This document shows, piece by piece, positions 1 through 5,186 of a stretch of 5,186 nucleotides of DNA; positions within the stretch are counted from its first letter, which is position 1; every line of letters begins with the position of its first letter. The notes under the pieces were generated by a model that was given only the letters and a program-made list of their open reading frames with translations, was not told the DNA's origin and made no database searches. The stretch lies in NCBI GenBank assembly GCA_002084385.1, contig NBLS01000064.1, forward strand, positions 1 through 5,186, in the 5' to 3' direction. The stretch comes from Desulfobacteraceae bacterium 4572_19. GTDB lineage: Bacteria > Desulfobacterota > Desulfobacteria > Desulfobacterales > NBLS01. A program made the translations under genes and the position numbers.

Positions 1-1287
1 AGAACTTCACACCCTGCAATAGAACCCCTTGTAATGTCACTTCTTGGAACAAATCGAGATACTGGGTTTGATGTTAAAAAATTAACAGAAATCAATGATG
101 TACTTGAAAAAGAGATTATGCCCAAATACGCCCACCTTCTCAATAATACTAAAATGTCAATTATTGATACTGATGTTCTTTTACATCAAACTCCGGGGGG
201 AATGCTGTCTAATCTTGTTAATCAGTTACGTGGAATGGATGCCCTCCATAAACTTGATAAAGTATTTGAAGAACTTCCCAAGGTAAGAAAAGAACTTGGC
301 CAGATTCCCCTTGTTACCCCCACAAGTCAGATTGTAGGAATACAGACAGTAAACAATGTTCTTTTTGATGATGAAAATGAACGGTACAAGATGATAACAG
401 ATCAGGTAAAAGATCTTTGTTATGGTTTATATGGAAAAACTGCTGTACCCATAGATAAAGAAGTACAGAAAAAAGCCCTTAAAGGATATTCAAGAGGAGA
501 AACGCCTATCACATGCAGACCAGCAGAAATTCTTGAACCGGAACTTGAAAAAGCCCGGGAAACAATTAAGGATATTGCATCTGATATTGATGATGAAATT
601 CTCTTTGCACTATTTCCTGTAACAGGAAAGAAATTTCTCCAATGGAAGTATGGTAAAGAGTGTGTACCTGATAATTTAAAACCAAAAACATTGGTTGATG
701 CTCTTTATGAACAAAAGCTCGTCCAAAAAGTTCTCGCCGGTGAACTTGATGATAAAGATGATAAAAAAGAGAAAGAGGCTCCCGAACAAAGCGAAAACTC
801 ACGTACTTTTGATGTTTTTGTTGATGGTGATTATTTTAAAGTGGATGTTGATGAACCGGGGGGCTCACCTGTTATAAACTTTGCCAATACAGCTATGGCA
901 ACAATGCCGGCTCAGGCTACCGCCCCCGCAGTAGTCGGAGCACCTGTTACACAGAATCTTGTCCCATCGGGTATTATTCCTCCTGCACCACCAGCACCTG
1001 TTGCAGTTTCAGCACCTGCACCAGCCAAACAGGTAGCATCTGCACCTGTTAAGCCAACAGCGGATAAAGTTGAAGGAACTCCGGTAACAGCCCCAATGCC
1101 CGGCATGATAGTTTCCTATTCCAAACAAGAGGGAGAAACTGTTGAAAAAGGTGATACAGTTGTTATTTTAGAAGCTATGAAAATGGAAAATGCTCTACCG
1201 GCACCTGCATCCGGCGTATTGAAATCCATCAACTATTCAAGTGGTGATTCAGTTGCCAAAAATGATGTTCTTTGCATAATTCAATAG
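1..1287 (+). CDS. oadA: Oxaloacetate decarboxylase alpha / pyruvate carboxylase subunit B-type carboxyltransferase, 5' end outside window
   Basis: The protein transfers a carboxyl group between biotin and pyruvate/oxaloacetate and is normally cytoplasmic. The frame is open from base 1, and its first residues (TSHPAIEPLV, window residues 2-11) match the conserved end of the carboxyltransferase barrel. The ATG at 34 is therefore an internal Met, and the true start and the metal-binding histidines lie upstream. Window residues in order: HQTPGGM at 62-68, VTPTSQ at 105-110, TCRPAE at 171-176 (conserved post-barrel domain), an Ala/Pro-rich linker at about 297-357, and a biotinyl domain at 361-428 with EAMKME and biotin-accepting Lys394 (codon 1180-1182). 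The visible 428 residues plus a missing barrel of roughly 230 would give a full-length family member. No oadB or oadG follows, so a soluble PycB-like pyruvate carboxylase subunit is as likely as a Na+-pumping decarboxylase subunit. The family call is firm; the exact role is open. Confidence 0.93.
   Translation, partial: RTSHPAIEPLVMSLLGTNRDTGFDVKKLTEINDVLEKEIMPKYAHLLNNTKMSIIDTDVLLHQTPGGMLSNLVNQLRGMDALHKLDKVFEELPKVRKELGQIPLVTPTSQIVGIQTVNNVLFDDENERYKMITDQVKDLCYGLYGKTAVPIDKEVQKKALKGYSRGETPITCRPAEILEPELEKARETIKDIASDIDDEILFALFPVTGKKFLQWKYGKECVPDNLKPKTLVDALYEQKLVQKVLAGELDDKDDKKEKEAPEQSENSRTFDVFVDGDYFKVDVDEPGGSPVINFANTAMATMPAQATAPAVVGAPVTQNLVPSGIIPPAPPAPVAVSAPAPAKQVASAPVKPTADKVEGTPVTAPMPGMIVSYSKQEGETVEKGDTVVILEAMKMENALPAPASGVLKSINYSSGDSVAKNDVLCIIQ
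940..1050 (+). repeat. Ala-Pro-Val coding repeats in the flexible linker
   Basis: The nonamer GCACCTGTT occurs at 940-948, 994-1002 and 1042-1050, with the variant GCACCTGCA at 1012-1020. All are in frame and encode Ala-Pro-Val or Ala-Pro-Ala. They lie in the mobile linker that lets the biotinyl domain swing between active sites. Reuse of the same codons suggests the linker grew by local duplication or slippage, and its length probably varies between strains. It is low-complexity coding sequence, not a mobile repeat. Confidence 0.6.
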
Positions 1288-1322
1288 CAATAAAAGTTTA
1301 CAAGCACTCAATCTTTACACAA

Positions 1323-1365
1323 TCAGCCCTTTACATATAAAGATTATTATTATGTAAGGGGCTGA
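1323..1365 (+). terminator. Hairpin downstream of oadA, possible terminator
   Basis: A 15-bp stem with one G-T wobble is formed by 1323-1337 and 1351-1365 (core CAGCCC..TTACATA against TATGTAAGGGGCTG) around a 13-base AT-rich loop. It begins 36 bases after the oadA stop. The nearest T run on the + strand is TTTTTT at 1383-1388, about 17 bases past the stem, and no T run follows on the - strand. It is thus an imperfect intrinsic terminator or an mRNA 3'-end stabilising stem. Its place between convergent genes supports a transcription-end role. Confidence 0.45.
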
Positions 1366-1616
1366 AATCAAAGGATGGCAACTTTTTTATTACGGATCGG
1401 TTGTGCAACAGAAACAATATTGAATATCTATGAATATGGGAGCGTGTCCATAATCCAAATTTTAATTATGGCGAATTCGCCACAATTAGAAATAAATCAG
1501 GTCTAAATAGCTTTAAAATCAGTGTTAAAGAATGGGTAGAAAAAACCAATGCGTAAGGCTTTACCGCCAAAGCTGGACGTTATGGTGGCACTTATGCTCA
1601 TAAAGATATTGATTTA
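1365..1616 (+). pseudogene. Decayed KilA-N domain protein fragment
   Basis: One + strand frame reads through this stretch with strong resemblance to the KilA-N DNA-binding domain of phage and bacterial proteins. It gives NRNNIEYL, a TGA stop at 1431-1433 where the family usually has Gly, then IWERVHNPNFNYGEF and SGLNSFKISVKEWVEKTNA. A TAA stop at 1554-1556 follows, then GFTAKAGRYGGTYAHKDID and a final TAA at 1617-1619. The reading frame is kept across both stops, so decay here is mainly by point mutation. Before NRN, the short KDGNFFITD resembles the domain start, but about 20 residues that normally separate the two blocks are missing, suggesting a small deletion. The N-terminus and everything after HKDI are gone. 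KilA-N proteins are typical of temperate phages and their remnants, so this marks past mobile DNA. It is not expected to make a product. Confidence 0.85.
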
Positions 1617-2777
1617 TAAACTCCTTTTATCTGTCAATATCTGATCTGGAATTAAGTCTCTTAAAAATTCCTCACAGGGAAGACATAAAATATTATTAAT
1701 TAGCAGTCGTTCATTCCCACGATAAAGAAGAAGGGTCTTTGCTTCAGGATAGTCTTCTTGAAAGGCAGTTAACCCCTTTAACATTTTACTATTAATTTTA
1801 CCGGAATTTTTAACTTCAATAGCCCAAAAAGTATCTTGACCATAAAGAACAAAGTCAACTTCGACACCGGATTTTGTCCTCCAGTAAGAGAGATTGCATG
1901 TTTTGGTACTGTAAGCTATCCATGCCCTTAAATGCTGGGCAACAAGACCTTCAAGACCTGCACCATCAATTTCATGTGGGCTGTCTAATGGACCTGTTGG
2001 ACGTAACGATCGAAAAACACCGCTATCAAAATAGTAAAATTTAGGATGGGAAACCAGATGCCGTTTAGCCCTTCTTGCAAAAACAGGTACCCGAAAAGAG
2101 AGTAATAAATCATCAAGAACAGCAAGATAATTATCCACTGTTTTTCGTTTTACTTGACATTCTCTTGCTACTTCAGAAACATTTAGAGTACTACCATGGG
2201 AAAAGCTGACCACTTCCAGAAAACGACTAAAAGCTCCAATATTACGAATAATGCCTTCCATTTGAACTTCTTCTTTAAGATAAAGAGCGACATAAGAAGA
2301 TAGTGTCTCTTGTGGATCAGGGGAGCTGTTGATTAAAGGGACCAAACCTGTTTGTAAACTTTTTGTTAAAGAAAATGATTCTCCAAGTTCTGCCGCCATA
2401 AATGGATGCATTGTTTTAACAATCGCCCGGCCAGCCAAAAGATCGACACCTGTTCTCTTTAATTTCCTTGCACTAGAACCTGTTAAAATAAACTGAAACC
2501 CAAGTTTTTTTTCAATTAATTCATGTACAACATCAAGAAGTTCAGGAACTTTCTGTACTTCATCAATAATTATAGTCTTGCTTTTTGAACCGCTTATCAC
2601 TTCACGTAATCGTTCCGGTCTTGCTGAAAATCTTCGAAAGACATCAGGGGACAAAAGATCAATTACCTCGGCATCTCTACAATATTGTTCAAGCCATGTT
2701 GATTTTCCAGTTCCCCTTGGCCCGAAAAGAAAAAAACTTTGTGGAGATGCCTTGAAAAAACGAATCGCTATTTCCAT
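1614..2777 (-). CDS. AAA ATPase, AAA_14/DUF4143 family
   Basis: A 387-residue orphan ATPase of a family widespread in bacteria and archaea, often in several copies per genome, whose biological role is not established. The N-terminal P-loop domain has Walker A GPRGTGKS at 19-26, Walker B IIIDE at 69-73 and the sensor-like LTGSSARK at 98-105. The family motif GVDLLAGRA follows at 110-118. A winged-helix-like segment lies at about 197-223 (SEVARECQVKRKTVDNYLAVL). The C-terminal DUF4143 part carries Glu276, EVDFV at 306-310 and EVK at 321-323, an arrangement like a PD-(D/E)xK nuclease fold; whether it cuts DNA is unknown. Length is normal for the family and no lesion is seen. The ATG at 2775-2777 is chosen because AAGGAGG lies 5 bases before it. 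It converges on oadA and sits 94 bases behind the CoA-transferase/GNAT gene, with which it could be co-transcribed. The adjoining KilA-N relic suggests accessory DNA. Confidence 0.9.
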   Translation of the reverse strand: MEIAIRFFKASPQSFFLFGPRGTGKSTWLEQYCRDAEVIDLLSPDVFRRFSARPERLREVISGSKSKTIIIDEVQKVPELLDVVHELIEKKLGFQFILTGSSARKLKRTGVDLLAGRAIVKTMHPFMAAELGESFSLTKSLQTGLVPLINSSPDPQETLSSYVALYLKEEVQMEGIIRNIGAFSRFLEVVSFSHGSTLNVSEVARECQVKRKTVDNYLAVLDDLLLSFRVPVFARRAKRHLVSHPKFYYFDSGVFRSLRPTGPLDSPHEIDGAGLEGLVAQHLRAWIAYSTKTCNLSYWRTKSGVEVDFVLYGQDTFWAIEVKNSGKINSKMLKGLTAFQEDYPEAKTLLLYRGNERLLINNILCLPCEEFLRDLIPDQILTDKRSL

Positions 2778-2782
2778 TTCCG

Positions 2783-2789
2783 CCTCCTT
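2783..2789 (-). promoter_or_regulatory. Strong Shine-Dalgarno of the DUF4143 ATPase
   Basis: On the - strand this reads AAGGAGG, a near-perfect anti-16S match, ending five bases before the ATG. It fixes the start of the ATPase gene at 2777. It is directly downstream, in the mRNA, of the inverted repeat at 2790-2810. Confidence 0.8.
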
Positions 2790-2810
2790 TTTTGCATCTT
2801 AAATGCAAAA
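2790..2810 (-). promoter_or_regulatory. Perfect inverted repeat in the ATPase leader
   Basis: TTTTGCAT (2790-2797) and ATGCAAAA (2803-2810) are perfect 8-bp arms around a 5-base centre. It lies immediately upstream of the Shine-Dalgarno of the ATPase gene. It could be a dimeric repressor operator, perhaps for autoregulation through the winged-helix-like part of the ATPase, or an AT-rich mRNA stem beside the ribosome site. The symmetry is seen directly; either function is inference. No convincing -35/-10 pair was found in the 94-base gap. Confidence 0.45.
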
Positions 2811-2860
2811 TATCGTATTTGCCGGATATTTACAAGGAAATTTAACAAGAAACTTTCGTT

Positions 2861-2874
2861 TAAGTGACCACTTA
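2861..2874. repeat. Short palindrome over the stop codon of the CoA-transferase/GNAT gene
   Basis: TAAGTG and CACTTA form perfect 6-bp arms separated by two bases, overlapping the TAA stop at 2872-2874. The spacer is too short for a stable RNA hairpin loop unless the inner pairs open, and no T run follows on the - strand. It is therefore a poor terminator, and read-through into the ATPase gene looks possible. It may be a chance palindrome. Confidence 0.3.
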
Positions 2875-4716
2875 GTAAAAAGGCATTGTCAGCACATATG
2901 CACCATCTTCCAACTTGGCTTTTACAGGAATACCACCTTTTTCAAATACTTTCATCATCCCCCTGTTGGAAGATAAAACATCCGCTGTAAACCCTAAAAC
3001 TCCACGCTCTTTTGCAATTCTTATAAGCATTTGAAAAAGATATGTTCCAAGTCCGACACCCTGGAGGTCTTCGTCAACAACAAAAGCAACATCGGCATAT
3101 TGATTGGCAGGGTTTTTAATATATCTTGCTTCTCCAACAATAATCCCCTTTCCAATCTCTCCTTTTAAAACGACTATGGACATAGTATTACCATAATCCA
3201 CATTTACATATTCCTGCATTTTGTAATGGGGCATTACCTTAACAGTTGTAAAATAACGATAATATACCGTTTCATCAGAAAATCTATAAAATAAACGCCG
3301 CATTTTTTCTTCATCGGAAGGAAGTATTGCTCTAAACCTTAATGTTAAATTCTTTTTAAAGGTTTGTATGGTTCCGACATCAGAAGGATAAAGATGAGCA
3401 GACTCTGCAATAAAGAGCTGATCTTTATACAAAATATTGGCATCTTTTGCTTCTTTAATTAATTTTTCCCTGTCATCTGGATGTGCAATTTCTATTAAGG
3501 CTTGTGCCCTTTCTCTTACGGTGCGTCCCCGCAAATATGCAACACCATATTCAGTAACCACCATATCAGTAACATCCCGAAGGGGAAAACGATCTTCATA
3601 CTCTACTATTGAAACTTTAATTGTGGGGGTACCGGATCTGTTACGACTTGGCAACATTAAAATTACCCGTCCACCTTCCGAAATATCAGCACCACTGAAA
3701 AGATCAACTAATTGCCCAGGACCTATTCCGACATTTTGTTTACCCTTTTGGAGTACAAGCCGTCCTGCCAAATCTACCCTGCGTACCGGAATAAGGGCTT
3801 TAAAATTTGAATTTTGTCCTATTTGAACCGGATCAAATACTTTACGAACACCGGAAAATTCCACCAAAGGATTGCAATCTAACCACGATAATAAATCCTT
3901 GGTTCCAAAAGCATAAGATGCCAAAGATGTTCCCCTGCCAATCGCTTTATTACGATTGGTCACAGCACCACTTTTAATTAAATCCATAAGTGCATCTGTA
4001 AAATATAAAGAGTGAATTCCAAGATTACGTTTTGATTCAAGCTGTTGGCTTAAAGCATCAAACAAAGGACCTATGGAAAAACTCAAACAGCTTCCATCTT
4101 CAATAAGAGTTGCTGTATTTTTAGCAATTTTACTTAATATATTATCAAAAGGAAGTCGGTCAAAACTCATAATTTCATCATTAGATTGCACGAGCATATT
4201 AAAATCGCTGACAGGTACAAGGGTATCTCCAAAAGTACGGGGCGTTTTATCATTAATTTCTCCAACAATCAACGATGCCTGTTCCATGGCTTGCCTTGCA
4301 ACATCTATTGAGACCCCAAGGCTACAATACCCTGCTTCGTTAGGTGGTGTAACTTGTATAAAAGCAGCATCAATTGGGATTTGACCGGATTGAAACATAT
4401 CTGGAATTCTCCAAAATCTGCTTGGAATCAAATCAACTCTTCCCTCTGTAACGGCATCACTTGTTATCCAGCCGGAAAAAAAAGTTTTCAAACGAAATTT
4501 CTGATTAACGATTTCTTTAACTGTAATTACATCGCCAAAGCTAATAAGTTGAATTATTTCAAGATCCCGTAAATTTGACGCATCAGAATCTAATATATGT
4601 CGAACAAGAGTTCGTGGCTCAGCCACTCCGCTTCCAAGGAATATACTCATGCCGGGTTTAATTTTTTTTAAAACATTTTCGTGTGAAACAATTAAATCTT
4701 TCCAGTTTTCACTCAT
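2872..4716 (-). CDS. Fused acetyl-CoA hydrolase/transferase - GNAT acetyltransferase
   Basis: A 614-residue two-domain protein. Residues 1 to about 440 are a 4-hydroxybutyrate/acetate CoA-transferase-type (acetyl-CoA hydrolase/transferase) module: NEAGYCSLGVS at 126-136, SIGPLFDAL at 214-222, LGIHSLYFTDALMDL at 232-246, GPGQLVDLFSGAD at 332-344, and VVTEYGVAYLRGRTVRERA at 386-404. Residues from about 457 to 614 are a GNAT domain with the acetyl-CoA pyrophosphate loop QGVGLG at 552-557. By family, the first half moves CoA between acyl groups and the second acylates an amine, often a protein lysine. The pairing recalls Pat/PatZ enzymes, which join a GNAT to an acyl-CoA synthetase-like module. 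Position 237 is Leu (codon 4006-4008), where active relatives have the catalytic Glu, so transferase activity is doubtful. The start is supported by GGAGA upstream. No signal peptide or membrane segment is seen, so it should be cytoplasmic. The substrate is not predictable from sequence. Confidence 0.92.
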   Translation of the reverse strand: MSENWKDLIVSHENVLKKIKPGMSIFLGSGVAEPRTLVRHILDSDASNLRDLEIIQLISFGDVITVKEIVNQKFRLKTFFSGWITSDAVTEGRVDLIPSRFWRIPDMFQSGQIPIDAAFIQVTPPNEAGYCSLGVSIDVARQAMEQASLIVGEINDKTPRTFGDTLVPVSDFNMLVQSNDEIMSFDRLPFDNILSKIAKNTATLIEDGSCLSFSIGPLFDALSQQLESKRNLGIHSLYFTDALMDLIKSGAVTNRNKAIGRGTSLASYAFGTKDLLSWLDCNPLVEFSGVRKVFDPVQIGQNSNFKALIPVRRVDLAGRLVLQKGKQNVGIGPGQLVDLFSGADISEGGRVILMLPSRNRSGTPTIKVSIVEYEDRFPLRDVTDMVVTEYGVAYLRGRTVRERAQALIEIAHPDDREKLIKEAKDANILYKDQLFIAESAHLYPSDVGTIQTFKKNLTLRFRAILPSDEEKMRRLFYRFSDETVYYRYFTTVKVMPHYKMQEYVNVDYGNTMSIVVLKGEIGKGIIVGEARYIKNPANQYADVAFVVDEDLQGVGLGTYLFQMLIRIAKERGVLGFTADVLSSNRGMMKVFEKGGIPVKAKLEDGAYVLTMPFY

Positions 4717-4721
4717 ACTTT

Positions 4722-4727
4722 ATCTCC
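4722..4727 (-). promoter_or_regulatory. Shine-Dalgarno of the CoA-transferase/GNAT gene
   Basis: On the - strand this reads GGAGAT, ending five bases before the ATG at 4716. It lies in the 22-base gap after the stop of the truncated dehydrogenase frame. No promoter fits in that gap, so transcription must begin within or upstream of the dehydrogenase remnant. Confidence 0.7.
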
Positions 4728-4738
4728 ATATATTAAAT

Positions 4739-5186
4739 TTAGGGTTCACAAAAAAAAGAGTGATAAGCTGCTTGAACAGGGGATGTAACAACACCAAAAG
4801 CACTGGATATATTTATTGTATATCCCTCTACTTCTTGCCCGGAAGATGGAAGTAGAGTTTTTGTTTCATAAACTGTACCCGATAAATTTATTCTTGCAAG
4901 CCATTCAAAATTATCAAAAGTAATATGCTCCACGCTGGCCATAACAACTACACCGGTATTATTTCCAACAATATGAATTCCACCATGTTGTTGTGAAACT
5001 TCCTTTGCATAGTTATAAACCTCATCTTTTTTTAAAGTATCCATAAGATGCGGTGTTATACTAATATCCTGCTTTGAATGGTCAACAAGTTTATGAAAGT
5101 CGTCTTTCTTGATATTAGAAATTGCAAGATTACAACCTTTTTTTATAAATTCACCAGCCAGGCTACGTCCTATTTTTGTAGCAGCT
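4739..5186 (-). pseudogene. Truncated short-chain dehydrogenase/reductase (SDR), 5' end outside window
   Basis: The frame is open from the right edge to TAA at 4739-4741, giving 148 residues of a classical SDR. Recognisable parts are the Rossmann start AATKIGRSLAGEF (1-13), NNTG at 75-78 (usually NNAG), Asn100 in INLSG, NISSAFG at 125-131 with catalytic Ser128, and Tyr141 in QAAYHS. Several features argue it is dead. The middle Gly of the cofactor motif is Lys4 (codon 5174-5176). The usual Asp after the second strand is Asn24. The YxxxK Lys is Phe145. The protein also stops seven residues after Tyr141, losing the roughly 100 residues that form the substrate pocket. The ATG at 5042-5044 is internal to the fold, not a start. 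The substrate cannot be guessed. It lies directly upstream of the CoA-transferase/GNAT gene on the same strand. Homology to SDR is sure; loss of function is a strong inference. Confidence 0.8.

Noticed and set aside
34..36. ATG as the start of the carboxyltransferase gene
   Set aside because: The same frame is open upstream to base 1 and encodes conserved family residues (TSHPAIEPLV), so the Met is internal and the gene is partial.
912..1106. Ala/Gly-rich reading frame on the - strand
   Set aside because: It is the antisense shadow of the Ala/Pro-rich linker of the carboxyltransferase; the composition is a by-product of GCx and CCx codons.
1375..1506. Possible 43-residue small protein on the + strand
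   Set aside because: It overlaps the KilA-N relic in another frame, has no properly spaced ribosome site (AAAGG directly abuts the ATG) and shows no recognisable composition or motif.
1557..1573. GCTTT/AAAGC hairpin as terminator of the ATPase gene
   Set aside because: The stem is only five base pairs and the T run on the - strand lies more than 10 bases away; the bases are explained by the KilA-N relic coding sequence.
2811..2860. Sigma-70-type promoter for the ATPase gene
   Set aside because: TACGAT could serve as a -10 box, but no acceptable -35 box lies 16-18 bases upstream of it.
3437..3826. 129-residue open frame on the + strand
   Set aside because: It lies wholly opposite conserved CoA-transferase motifs (VVTEYGVAYLRGR, GPGQLVDLFSGA), so it is antisense to a real gene, with no motif of its own.
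4750..4757. Run of eight A (T on the coding strand) near the end of the SDR frame as a simple frameshift or sequencing error
   Set aside because: Shifting either way in the run gives only zero to about a dozen further codons before a stop, with no SDR C-terminal sequence, so the truncation is real and not rescued by an indel.

Overview
The window is AT-rich bacterial DNA. One gene runs on the + strand from the left edge, and three loci run on the - strand toward it. The left gene is the C-terminal two thirds of a biotin-dependent carboxyltransferase (OadA/PycB type). The right half carries an acetyl-CoA hydrolase/transferase fused to a GNAT acetyltransferase. This gene set, the fusion and the base composition would fit an anaerobic Desulfobacterota (Desulfobacterales-like) organism. 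That placement is inference from remembered gene content, not a phylogenetic result.

Layout. Positions 1-1287 (+) hold an oadA/pycB-type gene open at the left edge, ending in an Ala/Pro-rich linker and a biotinyl domain with the Ala-Met-Lys-Met site. Positions 1288-1613 contain no intact gene. They hold a 15-bp hairpin just after the oadA stop, then a decayed KilA-N domain gene with in-frame stops. Positions 1614-2777 (-) encode an AAA ATPase of the DUF4143 family with a strong Shine-Dalgarno and a perfect inverted repeat just upstream. Positions 2872-4716 (-) encode the 614-residue CoA-transferase/GNAT fusion. Positions 4739-5186 (-) hold a short-chain dehydrogenase reading frame that enters from the right edge, is cut off at its catalytic Tyr, and has lost several cofactor residues.

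How it fits together. The two ends are metabolic: oxaloacetate/pyruvate carboxyl transfer on the left, acyl-CoA chemistry and probable protein acylation on the right. The middle (about 1365-2777) looks like accessory DNA, a dead phage-type KilA-N gene next to an orphan DUF4143 ATPase. The SDR remnant ends only 22 bases before the fusion gene, so the fusion gene is probably transcribed through it.

The most interesting points are the fusion protein, whose CoA-transferase half has Leu237 where catalytic relatives have the CoA-accepting Glu, and the two gene relics (KilA-N and SDR).
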